The notes below the pieces were generated by a model. The model was not told where the DNA came from. It did no database searches and saw only the letters and a program-made list of their open reading frames with translations. A stretch of DNA of 55,976 nt from Lachnospiraceae bacterium (GTDB taxonomy: Bacteria > Bacillota > Clostridia > Lachnospirales > Lachnospiraceae), in contig JAMPGL010000001.1 in assembly GCA_023663945.1 (NCBI GenBank), forward strand, positions 29,501-85,476, written 5' to 3'. The translations under genes and the position numbers were made by a program. Each line of letters begins with the position of its first letter. Within the stretch, counting starts at the first letter, position 1. Of the stretch, positions 18,382 to 26,475 are shown in pieces.

Positions 18382-19611
18382 TTATTTCCGAACCAAATGG
18401 CGCGGTACACCATTTACAAAAATCGGAAGAAGCTCGCCCATGATCAGCGGTCTTGCATACTTAATATAGCCGTCATTTAAGCCGCATCCATCCTCAGTAA
18501 TCCACTCTGCGGGCACAGGTCTCTCAACATTGGCAATAGCATGGATGTCATATGCGCTTGTCCCGCACTGATAAGGATCATCGCCGTTTCTGTCTAACGT
18601 GATCATCATGCCGGTCTTGCCATCCTCTGCCGCCATAACCGCATCATGCCCAGCCTGAAATGCTTCGTTGATGTCGGTAAGGGAAGCCAAGTGCGTTGCC
18701 GCCCTCTGCAGGGTGGAAAGCTCAATTGCCCTCGTCTTTAAGCCTGTCTCCTCCGCAATCTTCTGAGCCAGATAAACAGCCGTGCCGGACATCTGCTTGT
18801 GTCCAAATGCATCTACTGCCACGTTCTCATTCGCCAGCTCACAGACATAACGCCCGTCCGCAATATGAATCCCTTCTGAAACTGCAATCACTACAGAAGA
18901 CTTGGTTTCTGCAAGATATTTCACCTTTGCCATAAATGCATCCATGTCAAATACCTTTTCAGGAAGATAAATTGCATCTGCGCCGCTGCAGTCATCGCCC
19001 TTTGCCAGCGCCGCCGCCGCAGTAAGCCATCCGGCATTACGTCCCATAATCTCCACAATACAGATGGTGGGCTTTTTTGCGCCGAAGGATTCGTTGTCGC
19101 GGATTACTTCCTTTAAGCTGGTAGCAATATATTTTGCCGCGCTGCCGTATCCCGGACAATGATCCGTTACAGGCAGGTCATTGTCAATTGTCTTGGGAAC
19201 GCCCATGAATCTCTGTGTCTTGCCGTGCGCTGCTGCATAGTCAGATAACATTTTGACTGTATCCATGGAATCATTTCCGCCTGCATAAAACAGACACTCA
19301 ATGTCATGCTTCTCCATGATTTCAAATACCTTTTCATATACGTCCTCATGCCCTTCAATCTTAGGCATTTTAAAACGGCAGGATCCCAAAAATGCGGAAG
19401 GAGTTCTCTTTAACAGTTCAATCCCTGTAGGATCGTCAAGATACTCTTCCAGCTCAATCATCTTGTCCTCTAAAAAACCTTCAATACCATGAACCATACC
19501 GTATACTTTCTTAACGCCAATCTTTTTGGCTGCTGCATACACACCTGCTACAGATGAGTTGATTACGGCTGTAGGTCCGCCAGACTGTCCAACTACAATA
19601 TTACCTTTCAT
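18382..19611 (-). CDS. pfp: 6-phosphofructokinase, probably pyrophosphate-dependent
   Basis: This 409-residue enzyme phosphorylates fructose 6-phosphate. It begins with the phosphofructokinase phosphate-donor loop NIVVGQSGGPTAVINSS. The donor-specificity positions are diagnostic: FYAGGNDSMDT, where ATP enzymes have GGDGS, and MGVPKTIDNDLP, where ATP enzymes have PGTIDND. The Asp and Lys at these places are the signature of PPi-dependent enzymes. IMGRNAGWLTAAAAL is also typical. It has its own promoter and terminator. Kinetics would be needed to confirm the donor. Confidence 0.85.
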   Translation of the reverse strand: MKGNIVVGQSGGPTAVINSSVAGVYAAAKKIGVKKVYGMVHGIEGFLEDKMIELEEYLDDPTGIELLKRTPSAFLGSCRFKMPKIEGHEDVYEKVFEIMEKHDIECLFYAGGNDSMDTVKMLSDYAAAHGKTQRFMGVPKTIDNDLPVTDHCPGYGSAAKYIATSLKEVIRDNESFGAKKPTICIVEIMGRNAGWLTAAAALAKGDDCSGADAIYLPEKVFDMDAFMAKVKYLAETKSSVVIAVSEGIHIADGRYVCELANENVAVDAFGHKQMSGTAVYLAQKIAEETGLKTRAIELSTLQRAATHLASLTDINEAFQAGHDAVMAAEDGKTGMMITLDRNGDDPYQCGTSAYDIHAIANVERPVPAEWITEDGCGLNDGYIKYARPLIMGELLPIFVNGVPRHLVRK

Positions 19612-19691
19612 TTTTCCTCCATTCTGCCGTCAAACGGCTTACACATACAAACTTAACTGCATTCAGCCATTTTGCTGCCTGCACAATCACG

Positions 19692-19720
19692 ATTATAACA
19701 AACTTTACCAGTGAAAACAA
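19692..19720 (-). promoter_or_regulatory. Promoter of the phosphofructokinase gene
   Basis: On the minus strand TTGTTT (19715-19720) and TATAAT (19692-19697) are 17 bp apart. The leader is about 75 nt. Confidence 0.65.
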
Positions 19721-19727
19721 TTATTTT

Positions 19728-21104
19728 TCACTTTATTTTTTGCAATGTCTCCTTAGAAACAATCTTTCTAATATTCAGCAAAAACAGCACCGTTGCCATC
19801 GTCGCTGAAAGCACATCCGATATCGGTTCCGCGTAATAAATTCCCATGACACCGAACCTGAGCGGCAGGATCAGCGCCAGCGGCACCAAAAGAATCACCT
19901 TCCGGAATACTGCAATAAAGAAAGACAGCTTCGCCTGCCCCAGCGCCAGAAAAGTCGGCTGAATCCCCTGCTGTAATCCAAACACCAGCATTCCGCACAT
20001 AAAAATCGGCATCATCTGCTCTACCAGCCGTATCAGTGCCGCATCATTGGTAAACATTCCTGCAAAAAATCCGGGGAAGACCATGATAAGAACCGTTGCC
20101 GATGCCGCAAACAAAAAACAGCTGGCAATCATACTGCGGTACAGCTTTTTGACACGGTCGAAATTTCCCGCCCCAAAATTATAACTGATAACCGGCTGCA
20201 CTCCCTGCGTGAAGCCTCCTAACGGCGCCGCATACATCTGCATCACGCTCTGCATGATGGTCAAAGATCCCACATAAATATCTCCGCCGTACCTTTGCAG
20301 ACCGCTGTTTAACACAATGCTGATCAAGCTTTCCGTAGCGCGCATGATAAAAGGCGAAATTCCAAGCGCCATAACACTTCCTATCACCCGAAGATCCGGT
20401 TTCATTGCCTCCGGCTTAATCGTCAGGGAAGAACGCCTGCTGATCAAAAATCCCACTGTCCACAATGCGCTCAACGCCTGTGAGATTACGGTTGCCCTTG
20501 CCGCACCCTTTACGCCCATCTGTAGTCCAAAAATAAAAATCGGATCCAGAATAATATTAACGGCGGCTCCAATCAGTACCGCAATCATTGCAATCCGCGA
20601 CTGCCCCTGAGATATGATAAAGGCATTCAAGCCCAGTGCCAGCTCCACAAAAACTGTTCCTATCAGATAAATAGAAATATAGTCCACCGCATAGGGAATT
20701 GTGGCATCGCTTGCCCCGAACATATAAAGCAGCGGTCTTTCAAAAGCATAAAAGAACCCCATAAGCAGCACAGAAAAAAATAACAGCATGGAAACACCGT
20801 TTCCCAAAATCTTCTCCGCCCGCTCTCTGTCACCTTTTCCCAGCCATATTGCCGCAAGCGGCGCGCCTCCCGCTCCCGCAAAAGCGGAAAATGCAGAAAT
20901 CAGCGTGATAATCGGAAATGTGACCCCCACGCCGGTAAGGGCTTCCATCCCCACGCCTTCAATGTGTCCAATATAAATTCTGTCCACAATGTTATACAAA
21001 ATATTTATGACCTGCGCCACAATAGAGGGCACCGCCATACTAATCATCAGTCTTCCGATAGGCTCCGTGCCCATCCGTCTTTCTTTATCCTGCTGCATAC
21101 TCAT
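19728..21104 (-). CDS. MATE family efflux transporter (copy 1)
   Basis: This 458-residue protein has twelve predicted membrane helices in two homologous halves (PSIVAQVINILYNIVDRIYIG and ISPFIMRATESLISIVLNSGL open the two MatE domains). Members export drugs or metabolites in exchange for sodium or protons. The substrate cannot be inferred. It is only about 30% similar by eye to the second MATE gene at 23524-24927, so it is not a recent duplicate. Confidence 0.9.
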   Translation of the reverse strand: MSMQQDKERRMGTEPIGRLMISMAVPSIVAQVINILYNIVDRIYIGHIEGVGMEALTGVGVTFPIITLISAFSAFAGAGGAPLAAIWLGKGDRERAEKILGNGVSMLLFFSVLLMGFFYAFERPLLYMFGASDATIPYAVDYISIYLIGTVFVELALGLNAFIISQGQSRIAMIAVLIGAAVNIILDPIFIFGLQMGVKGAARATVISQALSALWTVGFLISRRSSLTIKPEAMKPDLRVIGSVMALGISPFIMRATESLISIVLNSGLQRYGGDIYVGSLTIMQSVMQMYAAPLGGFTQGVQPVISYNFGAGNFDRVKKLYRSMIASCFLFAASATVLIMVFPGFFAGMFTNDAALIRLVEQMMPIFMCGMLVFGLQQGIQPTFLALGQAKLSFFIAVFRKVILLVPLALILPLRFGVMGIYYAEPISDVLSATMATVLFLLNIRKIVSKETLQKIK

Positions 21105-21130
21105 CTCCCGGCTTTCTGTTCATAGGAAAA

Positions 21131-21149
21131 GAGTGCTTGGTAAGCACCC
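21131..21149 (-). terminator. Small terminator hairpin after the PD-(D/E)XK gene
   Basis: On the minus strand GGTGCTT and AAGCACTC pair over ACC, with TTTTCC following. It lies 33 bp past the stop at 21182. Confidence 0.5.
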
Positions 21150-21181
21150 TTTCAAAAATTCAATGCCTGCGTTTGTGAAAC

Positions 21182-22033
21182 TTATTCCTGTAAATATTCT
21201 TCTGCCTCCTCCAAAGAAAGCCCATATCTGTACATAATAGCCTTTTTAATCTCCAAATCCTCATGCCCAAACGCTCTCAGCATATCAACTGCTCCTTGTA
21301 TTCCTTCTTTCCTTGCTTCCTTTTCCCTCAGCAACAATTGCGGCTCCATGATTTCCATTAATACTGCATTCATATCATCATCTCCTATTAACTCTTCAAT
21401 TACCTGTTTATTAGCCCCAATGCTTACTTCCAAAACAGAATCTGCAAACTCCTTATCATCCTTTTCCGTCAGCCGGTCAATGCTTTTTAGCAGCTTCACC
21501 ATATCCGGTTTTTTCATGCTCTCTGATAAAGCTCCAAGCCAGATATGCGATGCTTCATCCAATTCTCCCGTTACAACAATCTGTGTCGGGAATAAAACCT
21601 TTCCTTCAATATAATATATTCCGCAATAAGGGTTTGATACGGAATAATGATTTTCGTTAAAATACCGGAACAGTCCCTCCGGTTTTACTTCGCGCACGAG
21701 CGAAACTGTCACATCATCCGCCTTAATCGCATCCATCGTTCTCCCGTAAGATTTATAAAGGCCTGCATAAGCTCCCGCTTTATAAAAATCATCTATATCC
21801 AAACTGTCTTCCGGAGATTTATATTCCATAATATTATGTCCTCTGAAAAGAGTTCCTATTTCATTACTGATTCTGACAGAGGTATTTTTTCTTATTACAA
21901 GCAGATCTATCTCCAACGGTTTTGTATTCAGGTTATATTCCTTTTCAAATATTAAACCTTCTCTGTCTTTGGCAAACTCTAAGTTCATCGCCGCTACAAA
22001 CCCTGGATGCCACTGTATTTTCGTATCTTTCAT
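21182..22033 (-). CDS. PD-(D/E)XK nuclease-like protein (Rpn/transposase-like family)
   Basis: This 283-residue protein has a likely nuclease core at about residues 30-80: an acidic strand PLEIDLLVIRK followed by IMEYKSPEDSL, the D...ExK arrangement of the PD-(D/E)XK fold. The C-terminal third is helical and charged and ends GLSLEEAEEYLQE, as in Rpn-like proteins of Clostridia. The start at 22033 follows AAAGGAG. The longer open frame runs through a tRNA gene and is not coding. Function is unproven. Confidence 0.75.
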   Translation of the reverse strand: MKDTKIQWHPGFVAAMNLEFAKDREGLIFEKEYNLNTKPLEIDLLVIRKNTSVRISNEIGTLFRGHNIMEYKSPEDSLDIDDFYKAGAYAGLYKSYGRTMDAIKADDVTVSLVREVKPEGLFRYFNENHYSVSNPYCGIYYIEGKVLFPTQIVVTGELDEASHIWLGALSESMKKPDMVKLLKSIDRLTEKDDKEFADSVLEVSIGANKQVIEELIGDDDMNAVLMEIMEPQLLLREKEARKEGIQGAVDMLRAFGHEDLEIKKAIMYRYGLSLEEAEEYLQE

Positions 22034-22081
22034 GTAAAACTCCTTTATACTAATTATAACACATTTCTCTGCCATTACAAT

Positions 22082-22124
22082 AAAAGAAAAATACCCCGAA
22101 AGATTCGTTATAAATCCTTCAAGG
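22082..22124 (-). terminator. Terminator after tRNA-Leu
   Basis: On the minus strand CCTTGAAGGATT pairs with AATCTTTCGGGG (12 bp including G-U pairs) and is followed by TATTTTTCTTTT, starting 9 nt past the tRNA. Confidence 0.7.
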
Positions 22125-22133
22125 CATTCTCCA

Positions 22134-22213
22134 TGCGGATAACAGGACTTGAACCTGCACGGTCTCCCACCAGAACCTAAATCTGGCGCGTCTGCCAATT
22201 CCGCCATATCCGC
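22134..22213 (-). tRNA. tRNA-Leu (anticodon TAG)
   Basis: The acceptor stem GCGGATA/TATCCGC is perfect. The anticodon arm is CCAGA-TTTAGGT-TCTGG, giving TAG. A short extra arm and T-loop TTCAAGT are present. CCA is not encoded. Length is 80 nt. Confidence 0.93.
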
Positions 22214-22254
22214 TCATTCTGCCGGGTCAGCCGACAGAAATATTCACGATTATT

Positions 22255-22283
22255 ATCTTATCATTCACTTCAAATGCTGTCAA
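22255..22283 (-). promoter_or_regulatory. Promoter of tRNA-Leu
   Basis: On the minus strand TTGACA (22278-22283) and TAAGAT (22255-22260) are 17 bp apart, about 40 bp before the tRNA. Confidence 0.65.
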
Positions 22284-22336
22284 TGTTTTCCTTGCACGCC
22301 AATTTTTAAATACAGACTAAAACTCAGGGCATCAAT

Positions 22337-23275
22337 TTAAACAAAAGAAGTAATGCAGTAAACGGCATAGATCCCAAGAAGGGCAATGCCCTGTAATCTG
22401 GATGATTTCTTCCTTATTAAAATAGGAAGAATCAGAACTGCCATAACCAGACAGGAAAGAGGCATGTCCACCCTGACCGCTGACTGTTCCAGCGGAATCC
22501 CAGCGATAGCGGAAGGAATCCCGATTACCAAAAGCATATTTAACAGGTTGGCGCCAATCACATTCCCCAGCCCCACATTTCCATAGCCCTTTATCAATGA
22601 CATTACAGACGTCATCAGCTCCGGCAGGGAAGTTCCCAGCGCAATAAAGGTGACGGCAATCACGCGCTCCGGCACGCCGATTGCTTCCGCAAGGATAATT
22701 CCGTTATCCACCAGCAGATTTGCTCCCACAAAAAGACATGCCGCGCAGACAGCCAGAATGATAATCTGCTTAAGGATAGAAACCTCCTTTGCGTCTTCCT
22801 TTTCTTCCTCGCCGCCTCCTTCCGCGGAAGCGCGCACCACATTCAAACATGCGTACACAATAAATAACGCCAAAAGCGCCACACCCACCGGGCGTCCAAA
22901 AGCTCCCGTCAGGAATCCGCATACGTTCAGCCCTATCAGCACCACAAAAAAGAAAATACCGCGCCATGAAAGCGAAGACGTCTCCACCTGTTTTGTGGGG
23001 CGTATGGTCTGTGTCAGCCCGGCAATCAACGCCGTGTTGCAGATAATCGAGCCAAACGCGTTTCCGGCTGCGATTGCGGCGGAACCGTCAAAAGCCGCGG
23101 TTGTCGAAACCAAAATCTCCGGCAGCGTGGTTCCCAGGCTTACAATGGTAGCGCCCACCACAATCTGAGGGATTCCAAGCTTTTTGGCAATTGCCACTGC
23201 CGCATCTACCAGTCTGTCGCCTCCCACACAAATTAAAACAAGACCTGCTACAAATAAAATTACTGCTTTTACCAT
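22337..23275 (-). CDS. Calcium/sodium antiporter (CaCA family, YrbG-like)
   Basis: This 312-residue membrane protein has two inverted exchanger repeats, each with the alpha-motif: GATIVSLGTTLPEILVS near residue 42 and TFIALGTSLPELMTSVMS near residue 205. These supply the ion-binding acidic and polar residues. Family members exchange Ca2+ or other cations for Na+ or H+. A Mn2+-type riboswitch, promoter and terminator lie directly upstream. This suggests the true substrate may be Mn2+ or that expression follows manganese excess; that step is inference. Confidence 0.9.
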   Translation of the reverse strand: MVKAVILFVAGLVLICVGGDRLVDAAVAIAKKLGIPQIVVGATIVSLGTTLPEILVSTTAAFDGSAAIAAGNAFGSIICNTALIAGLTQTIRPTKQVETSSLSWRGIFFFVVLIGLNVCGFLTGAFGRPVGVALLALFIVYACLNVVRASAEGGGEEEKEDAKEVSILKQIIILAVCAACLFVGANLLVDNGIILAEAIGVPERVIAVTFIALGTSLPELMTSVMSLIKGYGNVGLGNVIGANLLNMLLVIGIPSAIAGIPLEQSAVRVDMPLSCLVMAVLILPILIRKKSSRLQGIALLGIYAVYCITSFV

Positions 23276-23376
23276 TTTTCTCTTTCCTTTCTTCTATAGT
23301 AAATGACATTAAAAATTTCTTATATAATAAGAAAATCGTTCCGCGATTATCTTCTCTTGAGGGAATTTCCCATTAT

Positions 23377-23418
23377 AAAAAAGACTCCCGGCACACAAAT
23401 TCTGTGTGTCAAAAGTCT
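23377..23418 (-). terminator. Riboswitch expression-platform terminator
   Basis: On the minus strand AGACT (23414-23418) pairs with AGTCT (23382-23386). Inside it TGTGTG (23403-23408 on the plus strand) pairs with CACACA (23392-23397). Six T residues follow. The 5' arm AGACT is also the 3' strand of the aptamer P1 helix, so the two folds exclude each other. Confidence 0.75.
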
Positions 23419-23503
23419 CGTACTTCCTGATTTCTGGAAGTGTCCAGCCACAGCTTACGCCGGGGATTGTTGGCTGAACCCTTTTTACTACTCCCTTTCA
23501 ACA
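23410..23503 (-). ncRNA. yybP-ykoY (Mn2+) riboswitch aptamer
   Basis: Read on the minus strand, the segment opens with AAAGGGAGTAGT and closes with ACGAGACTTTTG. These are the conserved P1-flanking strands of the yybP-ykoY class (canonical GGGGAGUAGC ... GCAAGACCUUU). Between them are TCAGCCAACA and CCCCGGCG...GGCTGGACA, matching the conserved internal segments, and a P4-like hairpin CACTTCC/GGAAGT. The antiporter gene follows 135 nt downstream. Recognised from memory of the consensus, not a covariance search. Confidence 0.8.
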
Positions 23504-23509
23504 AAGAAA

Positions 23510-23538
23510 ACTTTACCAGAAAACTATTCTCGTGTCAA
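23510..23538 (-). promoter_or_regulatory. Promoter of the riboswitch-antiporter transcript
   Basis: On the minus strand TTGACA (23533-23538) and TAAAGT (23510-23515) are 17 bp apart. The -35 overlaps the last codons of the MATE gene. The start site would fall near 23503, right at the 5' end of the aptamer. Confidence 0.7.
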
Positions 23539-24927
23539 GTCAAAATTCTTGTCCGGCTTCTTTTCACCAATATGACGAATCACCTTTTTATTAATACGGA
23601 TCAAAAAGAAAATAGTGACTCCCAGCGACACCACCTCCGCAATCGGGAACGCCCACCATACGTAACCTACCTTTCCTGCAAGGGAAAGCAGATATGCCGC
23701 CGGAAGCAGTACAAAAAGCTGTCTGGCAATGGATACAATCATACTGTACACGCCGTTTCCAAGTGCCTGAAACAGGGAACCGCAGACAATGCAGAATCCC
23801 GCAAACAAAAAGCTGACGCTGATGGTGCGGAGCGCCGGCACTCCAATGGCAAGCATAGTTTCCGACGCGTCAAACAAAGCAAACATCGGTGCCGGGAAAA
23901 GCTGGAAAATAATAAATCCAACCGCCATCATTCCCACTGCATACATAATGCTGTACTTCAAGGTTTTTACGAGCCTGTCCTTTTTCCCTGCACCGTAATT
24001 GTATGCAATAATCGGAACCATTCCGTTATTCAATCCAAAGATTGGCATAAAGATAAAGCTTTGAAGCTTAAAATACACTCCGAACACTGCTACCGCCGTG
24101 GAACTGAACACAATCAAAATCCGGTTCATTCCGTAAGTCATTACGGAACCAATCGCCTGCATAATAATCGAAGGGATTCCAACTTTATAAATCTGTCCGA
24201 TAATCTGTCCGTCAGGGGTAAAGCCTTTCAGCCGCAGCTTAATATCCGTGTTTTTCTTTTCATTGATGATGATGCCCATAATGCCCGCAATCACTTGTCC
24301 CGTCACCGTTGCAGCCGCCGCGCCTGCAACACCCATGCGCGGTACGCCAAAATAGCCAAAAATAAAAATCGGATCCAAAATAATATTGATGATTGCTCCC
24401 GTTCCCTGCGTGATCATAGTGTAAACGGTTTTTCCCGTTGACTGCAAAAGCCTCTCAAAGATAAACTGCATGTACATGCCAAAGGAACAGCAGCAGATAA
24501 TCGTCAGATATTGCTTTCCGTAATCAATAATCTGCGCATCCGCAGTCTGGCTCAGGTAAAAGGGCGTCACCGCCACAAGCCCGACAACCAAAAACACCAA
24601 ATAGCTGAGCACATAAAGAAATACTCCGTTTACTGCCGTCTTGTCCGCCTTTTCATAGTCCTTTTCCCCAAGAGATCTGGACAACAGCGCGTTCACGCCG
24701 ACTCCGGTTCCTGCTCCCAGGGCAATCATCAGCGATTGAATGGGAAATGCCATGGATACCGCAGTAAGAGCGTTTTCATCGATTCTTGATACAAAAATAC
24801 TGTCAACAATATTGTAAAGCGCCTGCACAAGCATCGAAAGCATCATCGGCAGCGACATGCTGATTAAAAGCCCGTTAACCGGCATAGTTCCCATTTTATT
24901 CTCTTTTCTGGTTTGTGTTGCTTCCAT
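23524..24927 (-). CDS. MATE family efflux transporter (copy 2)
   Basis: This 467-residue multidrug/metabolite exporter has two MatE domains (GLLISMSLPMMLSMLVQALY and GIPSIIMQAIGSVMTYGMN at their starts). The N-terminus MEATQTRKENKMGTMPVNGL is typical of the Lachnospiraceae branch. Its last codons contain the -35 box of the riboswitch promoter. It has its own promoter at about 24965-24992. Confidence 0.9.
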   Translation of the reverse strand: MEATQTRKENKMGTMPVNGLLISMSLPMMLSMLVQALYNIVDSIFVSRIDENALTAVSMAFPIQSLMIALGAGTGVGVNALLSRSLGEKDYEKADKTAVNGVFLYVLSYLVFLVVGLVAVTPFYLSQTADAQIIDYGKQYLTIICCCSFGMYMQFIFERLLQSTGKTVYTMITQGTGAIINIILDPIFIFGYFGVPRMGVAGAAAATVTGQVIAGIMGIIINEKKNTDIKLRLKGFTPDGQIIGQIYKVGIPSIIMQAIGSVMTYGMNRILIVFSSTAVAVFGVYFKLQSFIFMPIFGLNNGMVPIIAYNYGAGKKDRLVKTLKYSIMYAVGMMAVGFIIFQLFPAPMFALFDASETMLAIGVPALRTISVSFLFAGFCIVCGSLFQALGNGVYSMIVSIARQLFVLLPAAYLLSLAGKVGYVWWAFPIAEVVSLGVTIFFLIRINKKVIRHIGEKKPDKNFDLTRE

Positions 24928-24964
24928 AATAAATCCCTGCCTTCCTAGATTGCCGTACCCTACT

Positions 24965-24992
24965 ATTATACTAGATATGAATTGTATTGCAA
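24965..24992 (-). promoter_or_regulatory. Promoter of MATE copy 2
   Basis: On the minus strand TTGCAA (24987-24992) and TATAAT (24965-24970) are 16 bp apart. Confidence 0.6.
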
Positions 24993-25140
24993 TATTTTTT
25001 CAAAGGAATTGGGATAAGCAGGGTAACTATTCAGGTTAAGGATTTTGATTAACTAAATCTCTGAAGCTTCTCTTACCTCTAAAATTTTCAGCAGAAAAGA
25101 AAAAATTACAAAAAATGAAAATAAAAACAAGAAAAAATTA

Positions 25141-25169
25141 TTGACAGGAATTAACGCGTAATTTATAAT
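25141..25169 (+). promoter_or_regulatory. Consensus promoter of the tRNA cluster
   Basis: TTGACA (25141-25146) and TATAAT (25164-25169) are both perfect and separated by 17 bp, 40 bp before tRNA-Pro. The stretch 24993-25140 before it is AT-rich with no feature seen. Confidence 0.8.
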
Positions 25170-25209
25170 ATATTTTGCGTTGCGTAGGAATACATAGGAT
25201 CACAACCAG

Positions 25210-25284
25210 CGGGGTGTGGCTCAGCTTGGCTAGAGCGCCTGGTTTGGGACCAGGAGGTCGCAGGTTCGAATCCTGTCACCCCGA
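25210..25284 (+). tRNA. tRNA-Pro (anticodon TGG)
   Basis: Acceptor CGGGGTG/CACCCCG; anticodon arm CCTGG-TTTGGGA-CCAGG; T-loop TTCGAAT. CCA is not encoded. First gene of a six-tRNA cluster. Confidence 0.95.
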
Positions 25285-25312
25285 CTAACGCAGGCATCTC
25301 ATTATTTTATTT

Positions 25313-25383
25313 GCGGGTGTAGTTCAATGGTAGAACACCAGCCTTCCAAGCTGGACACGTGGGTTCGATTCCCATCACCCGCT
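25313..25383 (+). tRNA. tRNA-Gly (anticodon TCC)
   Basis: Acceptor GCGGGTG/CACCCGC; anticodon arm CCAGC-CTTCCAA-GCTGG; discriminator T; 71 nt. Confidence 0.95.
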
Positions 25384-25404
25384 TTTGCATGTTACATGCA
25401 GTGT

Positions 25405-25478
<74 letters not shown>

Positions 25479-25519
25479 CTCAGGACAGAAAGCGGGAAAG
25501 GTGCTTTCTATCCTGTTAT

Positions 25520-25594
25520 GGTGGGTATGGCGCAGTTGGCTAGCGCGCCAGATTGTGGCTCTGGAGGCCGAGGGTTCGAGTCCCTCTATCCACC
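25520..25594 (+). tRNA. tRNA-His (anticodon GTG)
   Basis: Acceptor GTGGGTA/TATCCAC with the extra G at -1 facing C73, as His tRNAs require. Anticodon arm CCAGA-TTGTGGC-TCTGG. Confidence 0.95.
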
Positions 25595-25628
25595 CTGTAT
25601 TACAAACATGGGACGCAGTTTGGATTAA

Positions 25629-25700
25629 TGGGCTATCGCCAAGCGGTAAGGCACAGGACTTTGACTCCTGCATTCGCTGGTTCGAATCCAGCTAGCCCAG
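25629..25700 (+). tRNA. tRNA-Gln (anticodon TTG)
   Basis: Acceptor TGGGCTA/TAGCCCA; anticodon arm CAGGA-CTTTGAC-TCCTG; 72 nt. Confidence 0.95.
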
Positions 25701-25712
25701 CTTCTTATTTAT

Positions 25713-25785
25713 GGGCCACTAGCTCAGGTGGTAGAGCACTTGACTTTTAATCAAGTTGTCCGGGGTTCGAGTCCCCGGTGGCTCA
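25713..25785 (+). tRNA. tRNA-Lys (anticodon TTT)
   Basis: Acceptor GGGCCAC/GTGGCTC; anticodon arm CTTGA-CTTTTAA-TCAAG; T-arm CCGGG-TTCGAGT-type; 73 nt. Last intact tRNA of the cluster. Confidence 0.95.
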
Positions 25786-25809
25786 CTTTATTTTTTCACA
25801 GCGTAAGTT

Positions 25810-25839
25810 CGGGGACTCGAACCCCTGTTAATGTCCCCG
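25810..25839. repeat. T-arm-like inverted repeat downstream of tRNA-Lys
   Basis: CGGGGAC (25810-25816) and GTCCCCG (25833-25839) form a stem. Read on the minus strand, the segment contains a tRNA T-arm-like GGGGTTCGAGTCCCC. It may be a tRNA relic or a processing hairpin of the tRNA transcript. Confidence 0.4.
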
Positions 25840-25868
25840 TCAGCTCATTTAAATTTTTGCAAAAATTC

Positions 25869-25903
25869 AGCGCGGTAAGCAATGCTTACTGCGCTTTTTC
25901 TTT
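25869..25903 (+). terminator. Terminator of the tRNA cluster
   Basis: AGCGCGGTAAGC and GCTTACTGCGCT pair over an AAT loop with TTTTCTTT following. The minus-strand gene stops at 25902, so the hairpin may end transcription from both sides. Confidence 0.8.
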
Positions 25904-26381
25904 ACAGATAATTAATGGTAAAATGCGCCTCTCCCTTTCGGTCAATGTCCATAATAATATAAGACGGACGCCGTCCTTCCTGCCTTGGATAGGTGAGGCT
26001 TCCGGGATTCACCGCAATCAAGTCCGACTCAATATCTATCACCGGTTTATGGGTGTGTCCAAACATCACAATATCGACGCCTTTCGCCCTTGCCTCCCGC
26101 TTTAGAGTTTCACTGCTCATGGAAACATAATAATTATGCCCGTGGGTCAGCCAGACTTTGTACTGTCCGATAAGAAATTCCTTTTCCCTTGGAAGATCTG
26201 AAAAAAAGTCATTATTTCCCACTACCATCTGCACCGGGCATCCTGCCGCTTCCGCAATCAGATATTCGCTCCCCTCAATATCTCCGCAGTGCACTACCAT
26301 ATCCACCGGCACTACCCTTTCAAGCACCCTTATGTAATTATCATTTCTGCGATGCGTATCGCTGACAATTAATACTTTCAT
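25902..26381 (-). CDS. YfcE/MJ0936-type metallophosphoesterase
   Basis: This 159-residue calcineurin-like phosphoesterase has the full motif set: SDTHRRN (DxH), VHCGDIEGS (GD), VVGNNDF (GNND), WLTHGHNYY and MFGHTHKPV (GHxH). These bind two metal ions. Family members hydrolyse phosphodiesters such as bis-pNPP; the cellular substrate is unknown. The longer open frame has no ribosome site. The ATG at 26381 follows GAGAGG. It is the last gene of the run RlmL-type methyltransferase, amidase-like, rdgB, yfcE-like, a common Clostridial order. Confidence 0.9.
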   Translation of the reverse strand: MKVLIVSDTHRRNDNYIRVLERVVPVDMVVHCGDIEGSEYLIAEAAGCPVQMVVGNNDFFSDLPREKEFLIGQYKVWLTHGHNYYVSMSSETLKREARAKGVDIVMFGHTHKPVIDIESDLIAVNPGSLTYPRQEGRRPSYIIMDIDRKGEAHFTINYL

Positions 26382-26475
26382 CTGTCCTCTCTGCATCCGT
26401 TTCTTCCTTAATTGCTTCTCAATGATTTTAATTATTTCTCTGCAATATTGCAGTAAATTTCTAATGTTGCCAGCC

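Noticed and set aside
22033-22207. N-terminal extension of the PD-(D/E)XK gene
   Set aside because: The extension reads through tRNA-Leu and its terminator. The ATG at 22033 has a good ribosome site.
23440-24441. A 333-codon plus-strand frame opposite the MATE gene
   Set aside because: Composition rich in His, Asn and Arg is that of reversed membrane-protein codons; the MATE gene on the other strand is clear. Its 5' part also covers the riboswitch.
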